A DNA stretch of 64,000 nucleotides from Acanthosepion pharaonis (GCA_903632075.3 CAHIKZ030005641.1:1571001-1635000), one strand, 5' to 3'; positions 1-11,000 are shown, numbered from the stretch's first letter. The notes: generated from the letters alone by a model not told the origin. Made by a program: numbers and translations.

Positions 1-48
1 TGTCAAGCATATCTACCAATAACATAGATGATATTGAAAAAATCTTAC

Positions 49-271
49 ATCACTGGTAAGTGACGATTGAAACACTGACTTATCGTAGACCCAAGAATTG
101 CATTTGTGACGCGTTTTGTTGTTGCCTAAGGAATCATTTCCGTAGATATAACAGCTACTGTACACAACTTCATCGTCTTCCATGTGTTGTGGAATGAAAG
201 CATCGATAGCTTCCTTGTGATTTTCGTACTGTTCTTCAAAGGTGTCGTTAATCCAACCAGGAATGGTACAC
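49..271 (-). CDS. SLC22-like transporter gene A, exon 2 (TM1-TM2 extracellular loop)
   Basis: This exon encodes 74 codons plus one leading base. It sits between an acceptor (CTGCAG|G, AG at 273-272) and a donor (GAT|GTAAGA, GT at 48-47). With exon 1 it completes an Arg codon and continues into CTIPGW. The loop has cysteines at protein residues 49, 88 and 105, N-glycosylation sequons NDT (56-58), NDS (93-95) and NKT (99-101), and a WVYD motif (108-111). That is the signature of the large extracellular loop of SLC22 organic-ion transporters, where a C-x-W-x-Y/F-D segment precedes TM2. It ends in phase 0, and all later exons lie beyond the left edge. The protein would be a 12-TM plasma-membrane transporter; the substrate cannot be deduced. 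The exon is on the same strand as gene B and downstream of it. Confidence 0.88.
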
Positions 272-540
272 CTGCAGAAAAAACAAACAAGGCGAAAATG
301 AAACAGATAAAAATGTGTCTACTAATCTGTCCAAAGCTGCTTTATTCCGGAGGTGTACAATGGATAAGCATTTAAAACGATTATCAAATCTAGTATATTT
401 TCTTAACTGTTATATATATTTGATTTTTTTTTTTTATAATTAAGAAAACATTTGAATGTATTATGTTATCTACTGGCTAAGGAAACATTCATTTAATTTA
501 ACGATTAAATAAATGCACATGTATTACAGTATGTGCACTT

Positions 541-1475
541 ATTTAATAGCAGCTCTGAATGAGAAATCGGAGACCAAATTCGAACTCTATTTGGTAAATT
601 TGCAGATTAAGCCCCGGAAACCAATTGTAATGAAAATTTCCATTTTAATGTAAGTTTACATGTCTATTTCGAAAATAACAATAAATGTTTGAAGAAATGT
701 ACCGATAATAAATTTTTGGCCTTATTCGCATCGCGGCTACAGCCCAGCAGCTATTACTGGCTTTGTTTACATACATTTGCCTCGATAGTCATGTGCGGAC
801 GCTTAACTTGTCTTGATTATTGCGCACTCAATGCGCGAACTTTAATTTAAAATGAATGCGCGAAACTTAAAAAGTAACCCAGCAGGAAAAGCTTCATTAT
901 TCCAAATATATCATTAAAAGCAAAAAGTTACAAAATAAATAAAAATTACAAGATAAAACAAAAAAATGTTGTTTTTTTTAGGAAATGATGCATTTACAAA
1001 AAAAAAAACGGCGCTAGAAAGGATTTAATAATAACATAAATAATTTTAAGGTTCAAAATTTGTTTTTATTAAATTTGTTGTTTTTAAAAAACTTCTTTTG
1101 GCTTTGCGCAGTAATCGAGACGTGTAAGAAGATAGGAAGATCAGTAAAAATGCCGTTAACTACGTAAGCTTCCGCGCATGACCTAGCGAGGCAAACGTGT
1201 GTAAACAACGCCAAAACGGCGGACAGACTAGACGCGAATAAGGCTGAAATCAAATTATCAATAATTCCTAAACGGTACATTTTCGCAAACAATTATTGCT
1301 ATTTTCGAAATAAACATGCAAATTTACACCAAAATGTAATTGGATTTCGGGGCTTAATCTGCAGGGTTGCCCTCTAGTCGAGATCGTTACATTAAATTAT
1401 GCGAAAACATCCTTAGGAAAAGTATGAATCCATCTCTTCTCGACATTAGCTATAGGTTTAATAGTAGAACGTGTA
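541..1475 (+). mobile_element. tRNA-derived SINE copy, split by a foldback insertion
   Basis: The left half (about 541-600) begins TCTGAATGAGAAATCG and contains a B-box-like GTTCGAA-type stretch. The right half (about 1372-1475) resumes with GATCGTTAC and AGTATGAATCCATCTCTTCTC. The same ordered sequence occurs uninterrupted at 56075-56240 and at 48700-48913 (opposite strand), which shows that this copy was broken by the element at 601-1363. Confidence 0.6.
601..1363. mobile_element. Foldback/MITE-type DNA element with long terminal inverted repeats
   Basis: Both ends begin TGCAGATTAAGCCCCG when read inward. The arms stay similar for about 200 bases (601-810 against 1163-1363), sharing CTATTTCGAAAATA, AATGTACCG, CCTTATTCGC and TTTGCCTCG. 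No transposase coding is seen inside, so it would be non-autonomous. The inner 810-1160 is A/T-rich filler. I saw no clear target-site duplication. Confidence 0.7.
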
Positions 1476-2075
1476 TCTTATGAAAAGATAATTGTTATCT
1501 CAAAACAATGTTTAATGAAATAATCGCTAACAATAAAAGAAATTATTCTTACAAGCCAAAATATGTTTCGGCTTTAAATAACTCATAACGCGTTGATAAA
1601 CTATAAAAAAAGCATACAAATGCTTACATATCTTGTAACGTAACTGATACTAGAAACATAGATTGAAATTCGTTTGAAATTATTTTAACACCAACTGCTC
1701 TCAACCTGCTAAGAATTATTAAATAAATACGGCAAATTTGTTCGTGAACTAGTACTTTTCAACTTCAATAGCAAAAATGTCTATGTTAGCGTCACATTCA
1801 GTTTTCCAGAAAACATAAATGTTCCTACAGTGGTTTATGTAGAGTATTCCGTTACTAAAATATAATTAAATCAGTTAAAAAAATGTTCTTTGTTATGTGA
1901 CATGCCTTACAGGAAGTCAGCGAACATAGCTGTCTAATTTCCGTTTTTTTTTTTTTGGTGGGGGGTTGTCTTATTGTCTTAAGTGACTTTTTAGTGTTTA
2001 CTATTCATCTTTGATATTGTTCCACCATTAATTCAAAATACATCATGAAGTTTCGCGCCGTTTTCCCTTACTTCA
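1476..2075. other. Gene-free AT-rich intronic stretch
   Basis: This part of intron 1 of gene A has homopolymer runs but no gene, RNA or repeat family that I recognise. Confidence 0.4.
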
Positions 2076-2109
2076 CTTACCTTCACTATATTCTGTGAGT
2101 GATGAGCTC

Positions 2110-2210
2110 TTTATAGAATCAGTAAGAGAGTTGAAACTTCTGGGACACAGAATGAGGAAAGAGCGTTTAAAAAGTTGAACACTCACAGGGCATATAGAAG
2201 GGTAAAATGA
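2110..2210 (+). pseudogene. RTE-type retroelement, extreme 3' coding remnant
   Basis: The + strand reads as a decayed tail with RELKLLGH-RMRKE and TLTGHIEG, the usual last segment of RTE/CR1-like ORF2 proteins (ELKFLGH...MRK...L...G). A stop interrupts it and nothing upstream is recognisable. The same motif recurs at about 18800. It is a short relic. Confidence 0.4.
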
Positions 2211-3139
2211 AAAAGCGAAAAACATACCAAACGACATTGTGTAAATTGATGTAGATATAGATAAATAGATATAATTTTGTATCCTTACACAGCAAAAACC
2301 CCTAACCATAGACACTTTACAACTAAGCAAATCCTCTCTTACCCCCTCTCTATAATATTGTACATTCACACACCCTCTCTCTGTCAATGTTTCATAGTAG
2401 TCGCTGACTACAAGAACAATTAAGTTAGATAGGCTGATGACCTTAGTAACAGATCCAAACGAGATGTAAGAATAGCTTCTCACACACATGCAGAAACACG
2501 TGATCAAAAACGAAACGTTAAGCGGGAAAACATCAGAAGGAGTTAGTTGGAACACGGATCTTAAGCGAGTAACATTATTTGTTACCGTCAAACAAATGAA
2601 ATTGCACAATGAAGATGAGTTCCAGTTCAATTCAACTCAACACACTTGTTGCATGTATCAAATGCACGAGTAAATTACTAAGCTTGATAATCACATTAGA
2701 CAGGCATGTGTGTCCACTCAATTAGACGCAAGGTGTGACTTATACAGTGCCTAATCTTCCAACCCTTTTGCTGAATGTGTGAAGAAGAGAGTAAACGACC
2801 AACTCATGGCTTCAAAACTCATAACAATGAAGAAAGAATAATATATCAAAAGATATCGCTGTACGGAAGAAATGAACTTCACTGCAAGTAAAAAGAACAA
2901 AAAAGAAATATAAAACAAAAGAAAAAGAGAGAAAAGAGAAAACCCTATTTTATGTCAGGTTAATGACTAAAGATAAATGCGCATTTATTTTTCATATCAG
3001 ATATATAACGCATACATCTTATCACACAGATATATATATAGCAAACATCTTTCCACGCACTAACTTGCATTAATGTTTTTCAAGTTGATTTTTTTAATCT
3101 TTTTTTTTAATTTTGTGTTGCGGCAATTATTCTGTAACA

Positions 3140-3203
3140 ATATATATATATATAAAGAGGGAGAGCGAGAGAAAAGAGAGAGAAAGAGAGATAGAGGAGG
3201 GCG

Positions 3204-3265
<62 letters not shown>
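3140..3265. repeat. (GA)-rich and (TA)n microsatellite
   Basis: A GAGAGA-rich stretch is followed by about 28 TA dinucleotides (3209-3264). Open frames across it are artefacts of the repeat. Confidence 0.95.
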
Positions 3266-3267
<2 letters not shown>

Positions 3268-3699
3268 CTTAAAAACCGCCGTATCGGGCAACATTTAAGC
3301 TACCTCTTGCTGAGGGTAATTGATTGTTCATTCATCACAATATTTAGGTGTAACAAGGAAACTTGTTTGTTATGGAAGTGTATTTTATAGTTCGAGTTTC
3401 TGGTCGTAGCGAGTTCGCACAGAAAAATTTATAACTTTGATTGTTCGAGTGAATTCAAATTCTCCCAGAATATTTGATTGTGAAAAACATCTGATGTTCA
3501 AAAGACTGCAGATTTTGACAGGTGACAACATTGTTTTGTTTATGTTCGCTTCGACGGATATATAAGGTTGTTATTTTGAATACAGATGGTCATGAAGGTT
3601 GTCTGAATAATTTTTAATAAAACAGAGGAAATTAACTTGTGATCGAGAGCTTGTGAGAAAAGCCGTGGATGGGTGGGTCCTCATATATGCCGTAAAAAA

Positions 3700-3885
3700 A
3701 AACAAAAATTAACATGCACTAATTTTGTTTCTTAAGAATTTTTTTTTCTTTGTAAAATTGCATACAATGTGTCATTTCCCTTACTTATACATACATTTTT
3801 AAAACTCTTTTTTTATCTAAAATATTAAGAAAAACAAGATTTTTCAAAAAAAAATTACTGAGTTACTTTTTTGCCCAGCACTGTA
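3700..3885 (-). mobile_element. Tc1/mariner-like terminal inverted repeat (single end)
   Basis: Read on the minus strand from 3885, the sequence starts TACAGTGCTGGGCAAAAAAG, the typical outer end of Tc1-like transposons with a TA target. It continues into A/T-rich internal sequence. No partner end or transposase was found nearby, so it is an isolated end or deleted copy. Confidence 0.4.
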
Positions 3886-3944
3886 TATATATACAGACAG
3901 ATATTGTCTTTATATAGAGAGATATATCTACACGCACACAACCC

Positions 3945-4020
3945 ACACACACACAGGCACACACACACACACACACATATATATATAAAGAGAGATTTAT
4001 ATATATATATATATATATAA

Positions 4021-4079
<59 letters not shown>

Positions 4080-4197
4080 ATAAATAGATATAAAGTGTAC
4101 GATAGGTAAATTGTCTCCATTTATATTTTTAATTTCGCGCATGCGTGTTCTTAGTTTTTGATTTTGTCAATTGCACGGTATAGTTGGGTCAGTTGGG

Positions 4198-4231
<34 letters not shown>

Positions 4232-4255
4232 CATATATATATCGAGAGAGAGAGA
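3945..4255. repeat. (AC)n, (TA)n and (GA)n microsatellite cluster
   Basis: (CA)n at about 3953-3976 and (TA)n tracts at about 3996-4075 are followed by a second AC/TA/GA cluster at 4199-4255. A short unique segment separates them. Confidence 0.9.
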
Positions 4256-4329
4256 TTATTAAAAATATGCAGCTCTTAAAAAGTGTCTGCCGTGAATGCA
4301 CCAGAAAGAAAAAGTGCTCAACACCTTAT

Positions 4330-4573
4330 AAATTGACGATTGCGTAAAAGCTATGAAACTTATAATAGTGATCGGAGAGAGAGAGAGAGGTGGGTAGGAT
4401 TTGAATAAACAAATCACAATAATTCATCGAGTCTACAAGAATTCTCAACACAATGCATAAAGCACTGGACGGCCGTTTGGGTCTCATCAGTAGTGAGTAT
4501 ACACTACCTGAGATTCGAACCCGAACTGTTACAATACGACGCAAGAGTCATACCAACTGAACCAAAGGGCCTC
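4330..4573 (-). mobile_element. tRNA-derived SINE
   Basis: On the minus strand an A-box-like GGTTCAGTTGG is followed by a B-box GGGTTCGAATCTC, then a body containing CACTACTGATGAGACCC and CAGTGCTTTATGC. That is a Pol III-promoter head of tRNA type with an unrelated tail, as in SINEs. The body contains the hammerhead box CTGATGA with short complementary flanks (CACT/AGTG) but no GAAA box. Confidence 0.6.
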
Positions 4574-4784
4574 ATCAAAGCGTACTTTTTCCCATATCTA
4601 TAGATTAGCTCTTGAAAATATATTTCAATTGAGCACTGTTGAGTGATAAGCTAATTCTATAAACAACAGCCACCTGCGTTAATGCAAAGCTCTTCAGTAA
4701 AATGAATTGAAGCACTCCGGCTGATTGGCATTTGTTTTCATTTGTAAAAACAATACGCTAGATTTAGTTGTTTCTCTCTGTCGA

Positions 4785-4925
4785 ATGAAGATAGCTCAGT
4801 GGTAGAAACTCTGACTGATCCTTTGGGTTTCGATCCGGGCTTGAGGTATTCGGATGTCTAGTCTCACTGATGAGCTGTGATACAGCGAAACAAAACTGTC
4901 TGTGAATGACATAGATATAGATATA
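4785..4925 (+). mobile_element. tRNA-derived SINE with hammerhead ribozyme module
   Basis: An A-box-like TAGCTCAGTGGTAGA (about 4791-4805) and a B-box GGTTTCGATCC (4826-4836) give a tRNA-like Pol III head. Linker TTCGGATGTCTAG then leads into a complete hammerhead core (4862-4905) and a TA-rich tail. Related copies, one truncated and one broken, lie at 53440-53535 and 53695-53830 with the same order of parts. SINEs carrying hammerheads are known from schistosomes (Sm-alpha family); finding one here is an inference from motif order. Confidence 0.7.
4862..4905 (+). ncRNA. Hammerhead ribozyme motif, type I, complete core
   Basis: CUGAUGA (4867-4873) is followed by a perfect 5-bp stem II GCUGU/ACAGC with loop GAU, then GAAA (4887-4890). 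Stem III is ACA/UGU with loop AAAC, the cleavage triplet is GUC (C at 4900), and stem I is UC-U-CA/UG-U-GA with a single U-U mismatch. All conserved core positions are present. Predicted cleavage is after 4900. Activity is untested; stem I is short. Confidence 0.75.
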
Positions 4926-5084
4926 TAGCTATATTAAGACATGTCTCATTGACTAATTTAGACAAGTTTTGTCTATTTATTTTCAATGGAATCATCTCAT
5001 ATTCACGGAAAAGCCTCTCAGTATCCTTATTAAAGGAAGAAAGAAAATAAACATGTTGATACATATACATTTATTCCAAGTACA

Positions 5085-5569
5085 TTCGATTTTTATCATA
5101 ATGTCATCTTCAGAGTGTTGGTTTTTCTAAAACAAACATTGCTATATTCATCATTTTTCTAAGACAAAATTGTTGTGCGCATCTAAAAGTTAAATCTTTT
5201 ACTTGTGAAGTGAAAAACGCTAAGGTACTGTGCGATATCGTAACAGTATGGTTTGGGAACTTCATCACACATTTGTTTCACCTGGACATCTACGAATATA
5301 TTAGCCATAAGAAGTCCCTGGGGACTACCTATCGATACTCCATCAATCTGTCTGTATATAACATTATTGAAACTGAACGAGACACATTTAGTAGCCATAT
5401 ACATGAGCTCAACAAAAACATTCTTAAGAAAGGAAGGATGTTTTAATAGGTCTGGATGCAAATAGTCGGCAAAAATATCAATATTTTCATATAGGTGTAA
5501 ATTGGTGAGCAAGCTAGAAATATCAAAAGGATATTCGGAATTTCGAAAATAAGTTACCTTCAACCACAT
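5085..5569 (-). pseudogene. Penelope-like element: RT fragment plus degraded terminal hammerhead
   Basis: The minus-strand reading frame (5569-5183) contains FNNVIYRQIDGVSIGSPQG followed by LMANIF. This is the conserved reverse-transcriptase segment of Penelope-like elements (Y-x-Q-x-D-G-V-x-x-G-S-P-x-G-P-x-x-A-N-I-F), here with Q-G-L replacing the usual L-G-P. The catalytic DD block is not present downstream. Near 5117-5085 the same strand has CTGAAGAT and GAAU with TGTACTTGG, resembling the degraded minimal hammerhead at Penelope ends. It is a fragment lacking the N-terminus, the catalytic aspartates and the endonuclease. Confidence 0.6.
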
Positions 5570-5719
5570 CCCAAAAAGATACTTTACTTGAAATGCTGAA
5601 TAAAAAATTTGTTCAGTGGCATCTAATACTCGTATGATGAGAGTAGTTTTAATCCCCCGCCTGACTTTATTCCAGTCATGGTAAACTAAAACTTAACAGA
5701 CAATTTTGTTGTTGTTGTT

Positions 5720-8020
5720 GTGTTTTTTTTTTTTTGTTTGTTTGTATCTCTTTCCGCCCTCCTTACCAATTATGAGCCTCCCATTAACAGAATTTCTTTC
5801 TGTTATGAACGTGCTGATTGGGATGCGTTTCGTAACTTCCTTCGCAGTGTCCCCTGGAAAGATAATTTAAATCATCCATTTCAAAAATGTACCACTGAAA
5901 TCTCTTCCTGAATGAAAACTGACATCGACACTCGTTCCAGCTCGGAAATGCCAAGTGAAACTACGATCATCTCCCTGATTCTCACCTGCCTCATCAGTCG
6001 CTATAGCCCACAGGAATCACTTCTTCTGGCTATACCAAAATAACATGTTTGATTGCAACAGATTTCACTTTGTCAATGCTCGTAATGATCGCAAGCGTGT
6101 CCTCAAAAAAGCAAAGTCACTATTTGCTAACAGAATGAGACACCGTATAAACTCTTATGAGTTTGGCTTTAGGGTTTACTAGCAGTTCTGCAAGAGTGTG
6201 TTGAACAATGGCAAATTTTCATTTTCTTCTCTCTTCAATCAATTTGAAGTATTGATATTTACTACTGTTAAGACAGAGTGCTTTGCGCAAAAGTTCACAT
6301 CCAACTCCATTCTCTACTCATCTGGAGTATTTTTACCAGATTTACCTCCTTAGAACTGAGGCTTTACGGAGCGACATACGCATAATCCCACCACTGGTGT
6401 CTGACATCATCTCTATATTAAACCCTCAAAAGGATAGCGGAAGTGACGGAATCCCTGTCGCCGTCCTAAAGAAAGCTGCTCCAGTGGTGATCCCTGTTCT
6501 CTCCAAACTTTACAACTAATGCCCTCGATGCATTCTACTTTCCAGCTATTTGGAAGATTTCCTTCGCGGTTCATGTTTTTAAGAACCCTCAAATTATCGT
6601 CCTATTTGTCTCTTACCTCTTTTCCGCCCAAAATCAATACTCAACTCGTTAAGCATCTTACTTCGCACGACCATCTTTCAGACAAACAGTATAGTTTCCG
6701 ATTCGCCAAGTCTACTGCCGGCATGTTAATGGCCACCTCTGAAGATATCTATCAAGGTTTAGATAAGAATGGCAAAGCTCAGGCTGTGTTATACCGAAGG
6801 CATTAGACAGGGTTTCGCATGCTGTTCTTCTACGCAAGCTCGAGGGCTATGAAGTCATGGGAAGTATATTTGGTTTAATTCAATCATACTTATCCAATTA
6901 AGTAATGAAAGTCATATTGAACGGGTACATTTCCAGATCATTTCATACTAAAGCGTGTTTTCCTCAAGGCTCTACCCTTGGACCGACTCTGTTTCTGATC
7001 TTAATCAATGATCTCCCTGGTGTTATCAGTTCTTAACGAGGTATTTATGCAGTTGACACTACTATTTACTCCTGCATTAGTGGCAACTCCGACAGACCCG
7101 ACAAAGCAAACCTGGCAACTGCTCTTGAAAAAAAACCTCCAATCAGTGTTTAATTGGGGCAATAAATAACTTGTAAATTTCAACACCTCCAAATCAAAAC
7201 TGCTTTCATTTAATCGCCACAGAGAACTTTTTCTGCTTAGCATCAGGATAACTGATGTTCAACTCCAGGAAAGCAGCACTCTACGCCATCTTCGCCTCAC
7301 GTTTTCTACTGACATGGAGTAGAGCGACTATATCGAGACAATAGCTGCGTCTGCTGCGAGAAAGGTTGCTTCACTGTGTCGTACCAGAAATCTTTTTCTC
7401 GTGAAAATCCATTTTGCACATTTACAAATCTACCATTCATCCATGTATTGAGTAGTGTTGCCATATGTGGTCTGGTGTTCATGCTCGTCCGTGTATTGAA
7501 TAGGTTTGCCATATCTACAGTGCTCATTTTTGACAAAATTCAGAGAAGGGTCTCCAATGCAACCGATCCTGGCTAAGAATCTCGCCTCCAGTCACTTTCC
7601 CACCGATATGACATGGCTTCCCTCTATCTATTCTACAAATGTTTTCATGGCAACTGCTCGGATGAGCTTTTATTCCTGGTGTCCAGACTATATGAATGTA
7701 AGCGTGCTACTCGATTGGCAATTAGGTCTCAACATTTTACTGTTGAACTAGCTTGATGCAAACGCCACACCTACTCTAACACTTGCTTCCCATCTGTGGA
7801 ACTCCCTTGCCTCTTTTTGATTCCCTTATAATTAAATCTTCAAAAATTTAAATGCAATGTCAATCGCCATCTTCTGTCTTTACGAACCGTGTCACTTTCT
7901 TATCATTTCCTCAATCGTCGCCATTTTCAATCTTCTCGTTCTCTTTCACTTATCACTTGCTGCATTCTAGTGCATTTTCACATTTCTTGGGGTGAAACTA
8001 TTAAAAAATTAAAAAAGTAA
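5720..8020 (+). pseudogene. Jockey/CR1-like non-LTR retrotransposon corpse (copy 1)
   Basis: RT blocks can be followed in order on the plus strand across many frameshifts. They are DSGSDGIPVAVLKKAAP (about 6433-6483), AVLLRKLEGYEVMGSIFGLI, FPQGSTLGPTLFLILINDLPG (about 6960-7020) and the catalytic block as YAVDTTIYS (about 7047), where the first Asp of YADD has become Val. The C-terminal segments IQRRVSNATDP (about 7540) and SHLWNSLASF (about 7785) follow. The 3' tail ends near 8020 after GGGGTGAAACTATTAAAAAATT, a tail also seen in the other copies. The element has no intact ORF and cannot be active. The AP-endonuclease part is missing at the 5' end. Confidence 0.8.
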
Positions 8021-8224
8021 CACCTAGTTACATCGTTTACTTCTATCAAAGGCTCACCTCAGGGGTCTAAAACCTAAGGAATGAAAAGGGTTATTATGTG
8101 CTGAAGGAAAAGGCATGGAGTCGCGAACGCTATGGACGTTTTCGCAACCAAGGAACCGACAGACGCCTAACAGGGGTCAACATGCACACAAAACTGAATG
8201 AAATCAGTGTGGTAAATTTGAGCG

Positions 8225-8345
8225 ATAGAAAATGTGAAAGAGAAAGAAGAAAAGAAATGAGAAAGAGAAAGAAGAAAAGAAATGTGAAAGAGAAAGAAGA
8301 AAAGAAATGAGAAAGAGAAAGAAGAAAAGAAATGAGAAAGAGGAA
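8225..8345. repeat. Purine-only minisatellite
   Basis: A unit of about 24-25 bases built from GAGAAAGAGAAAGAAGAAAA repeats about five times with almost pure A/G on the plus strand. Open frames across it, rich in K/R/E or S/F, are compositional artefacts. Confidence 0.85.
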
Positions 8346-8799
8346 TATAGATAAAAAAAAAGAAGTGGGCAGGCAGGAAGAATCTCACATGGATTGTGTT
8401 CGTGTTCGTCTTAAAAATAGTAATACCCTCCACGTCAATATTTTAATCTATTCACCCCAGGCAAGGCGATAACACCACAAACACGCAAGGTGGGGATGGG
8501 GGTGTACTGAGACAATTAAAAGATATTAGAAGCAAATGGAAACTCAACCTTATAAAGGAAACAAGGGTAAACTTCCAATCCTGTTCAAAAGTCAAGGGAC
8601 ACATGTGAATCGGACGAACGGCGAACACAACTGCTCATATAGATGAAAAAATAAATAGTAAATAAAATTTAAGAGTTTAGACTGCAATGTTAGAAGTATA
8701 TCGAGGAAGATGACTTTAAAAAGAACCGAAAACCCAATGTTAAATAGAAAACAAGGGATAAATCTCTATTCCTGTTCAATTGATAAAAAGGCCAAGTGT

Positions 8800-9120
8800 A
8801 TTATTGTGCTATTTTGGAAAGCAGTTCGTGGGAATCGTTGTGACCCCCCCCCGCTCTGTTGTCATCACTAAATAATGTCTTCTTATCTTAATGCATTTAT
8901 TAAAAAGAAATAATAATTTTCACGTATTTGCCTTTCTTCAGACATATGCTTCCTCAAGCGAAATTGTATTCTTGTGTTATTTTGGAAAATATTTCCCAGT
9001 ATCAGTTCTTACCTCCTGGAATGCCATCTCTGCGTAATATCTTCTCACCTTAATGCATTTCTTCAAATGAAATATTAATTTTCACGTATTTTCCTGCCTA
9101 CAGACAAACGCTTTTAAATA
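8800..9120 (+). repeat. Diverged tandem duplication (~190-bp unit)
   Basis: Two successive stretches share TTATTTTGGAAA, CTTAATGCATTT, TAATTTTCACGTATTT and a CAGACA... block in the same order. The unit is not otherwise recognised. Confidence 0.6.
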
Positions 9121-9361
9121 AAAAAATGTACTGTCCAAATATTTAAGAATTCTTTCACAATACTGATATAGTATATTTTCATAATGTCTTTCAGAGATCA
9201 CAATGTGTGTGTGTTTATATATATATTTATTAAAGACATTTTTATGTTTAACGTTGTTATTTATAGATACAAGTATTTAAGCAAATGCTCTGTTTATGAT
9301 AAACAGTATTAAATAACATTTACCGGCCTGAATGTCCGAGAAATTTTCATAGAAAATATTC

Positions 9362-9443
9362 GTTCTTTGACAGGATTCGAACCTGCATCCTATACGGAAC
9401 CGTCATATACGCTGACGTGCCTTGACCGCTCGGCCACAAAGAA
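9362..9443 (-). tRNA. tRNA-like gene or pseudogene, long variable arm, apparent GTA anticodon
   Basis: Minus strand, 82 nt. The acceptor TTCTTTG pairs with CAAAGAA, and T8/G9 are followed by a GGCC-type D arm with GAGCGGTCAA. The anticodon stem CGTCA/TGACG is perfect around a 7-nt loop GCGTATA. The variable region of about 14 nt can pair (TCC/GGA). The T arm GCAGG-TTCGAAT-CCTGT is canonical. Position 33 is C instead of U and position 1 is T, so a functional tRNA is doubtful. It may be the tRNA-like head of a transposable element. Confidence 0.5.
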
Positions 9444-9722
9444 CCTTACGGTAGACAAGGTCGAATTTACTGTTTATAAACTTCAATCTTCCATGAATCT
9501 CGTACATTCATAACTGCTCTGGTATCGAATGTAAACAAATGACGTCATATGTTAAGAAATGGACAAGGTCCGACAATTTATTTATTAAAGACATTTTTAT
9601 GTTTAACGTTGTTATTTATATTTATAGATACAAGTATTTAAGCAAATGCTCTGTTTATGATAAACAGTATTAAATAACATTTACCGGCCTGAATGTCCGA
9701 GAAATTTTCATAGAAAATATTC

Positions 9723-9804
9723 GTTCTTTGACAGGATTCGAACCTGCATCCTATACGGAACCGTCATATACGCTGACGTGCCTTGACCGCTCGGCCACAA
9801 AGAA
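9723..9804 (-). tRNA. tRNA-like gene or pseudogene, second tandem copy
   Basis: This is identical in all visible positions to the copy at 9362-9443 and lies 361 bases downstream in the next repeat unit, with the same unusual C33 and T1. Confidence 0.5.
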
Positions 9805-10064
9805 CCTTACGGTAGACAAGGTCGAATTTACTGTTTATAAACTTCAATCTTCCATGAATCTCGTACATTCATAACTGCTCTGGTATCGAATGTAAACAAA
9901 TGACGTCATATGTTAAGAAATGGACAAGGTCCGACAATTTATTTATTAAAGACATTTTTATGTTTAACGTTGTTATTTATATTTATAGATACAAGTATTT
10001 AAGCAAATGCTCTGTTTATGATAAACAGTATTAAATAACATTTACCGGCCTGAATTTTAAGTTG

Positions 10065-10330
10065 GTCCTTGTGATATAAAATGTTAAAATTGATGCACAA
10101 AAAGAACTCAATGTATTTATTATACAGAGCAAAATTTATAAACAATAAAATTCCAAATTACGTTGTTATTTATAAAGAAGTATTTATTTCTCCAACGATA
10201 AATATATAATTTGTCGGTCTGAATTTTAATTGGTCAGGATATAAAATGTTAAAAGGTGCACAAAAGAACTCAATGTATTTATTATACAGAGCAAAATTTA
10301 TAAACAATAAAATGAAAATTGCAGAAAAAA
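10065..10330. repeat. Tandem duplication, ~125-bp unit
   Basis: Two successive blocks share CTGAATTTTAA-TTGGTC, ATATAAAATGTTAAAA, AAGAACTCAATG and TTATACAGAGCAAAATTTATAAAC. The first block directly abuts the partial third unit of the ~360-bp repeat. Confidence 0.7.
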
Positions 10331-10599
10331 GATAAAATTTCTCCCAACGAAAAATATAATTTGCATAATTTAGGTATACACTGATTTCAGAAGTAAAAAT
10401 TATCTGTGAAAGCTGCAGAAAAAAATAAAAATGTCGAAAATCTAATGCATAATTTATGCATTTCAATGTTTCAGTCAGACGAAAAGCACGAAATATTAGT
10501 CAAGGGAGGATAGAAGTTATTTCTCTTAAAGTGCTTTTCTAAAATTAAGCCCGGATATTAACTTTATGACATTAAATTGGAGTTATATAGAGAAGGAAA

Positions 10600-11000
10600 T
10601 ATTACTTTAAAACAAAGAGAGGAATAAACAGGAGTTTAAAAAGAAAAATTAAAATATATAATTAAAGTTATATTTAAGAATAACTAATATTAAATAATTT
10701 ATATTTAAAAATAAATAAAATTATATTTAGAAATAAGTTATATTTAATATAAAATAAATAGGTTATATTTAAAAAATAAAATATATTTGAAAAGTAAAAA
10801 TATTTTAAAATAGCATAAGTTATATATTTAAAAATAAATATATAATATAAATAAATAAAAAAGTTATATTTAAAAATAAGTTATATCTAGAAACAAGTTA
10901 TATTTAAAGATATAAAATTATATTTCAAAATACAAAGTTATACTTAAAATACAATGTTGTATTCAAAAGCAGTCATAAAATATATAGAAAAAGAGATAAA
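10600..11000. repeat. Degenerate A/T repeat (TTATATTTAAAAATAA-like)
   Basis: Almost pure A/T with recurring AAGTTATATTTAAAAATAA, drifting from unit to unit. No coding is seen. Confidence 0.7.

Larger units (their letters stand above)
9225..10058. repeat. Tandem ~360-bp repeat, two full units plus a partial third
   Basis: Units start at TTTATTAAAGACATTTT near 9226, 9581 and 9942 (spacing 355 and 361; the difference is a TATTTA duplication). They are nearly identical, so the duplication is recent. Each full unit holds a tRNA-like cloverleaf on the minus strand and an AACAGTATTAAATAACATTTACCGG block. Diverged relatives lie at 25218-25350 and 39003-39660. Confidence 0.9.

Noticed and set aside
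2073..2630. 185-codon minus-strand open frame
   Set aside because: No recognised family; part is antisense to an RTE-type relic and the composition is not protein-like.
4460..4500. CTGATGA box in the minus-strand SINE at 4330-4573 as a ribozyme
   Set aside because: No GAAA box follows and stem II cannot form; only short CACT/AGTG flanks pair. At best a decayed hammerhead.
8167..8433. Open frames over the purine-only repeat
   Set aside because: Low-complexity K/R/E or F/S strings forced by a GAGAAA-type minisatellite.
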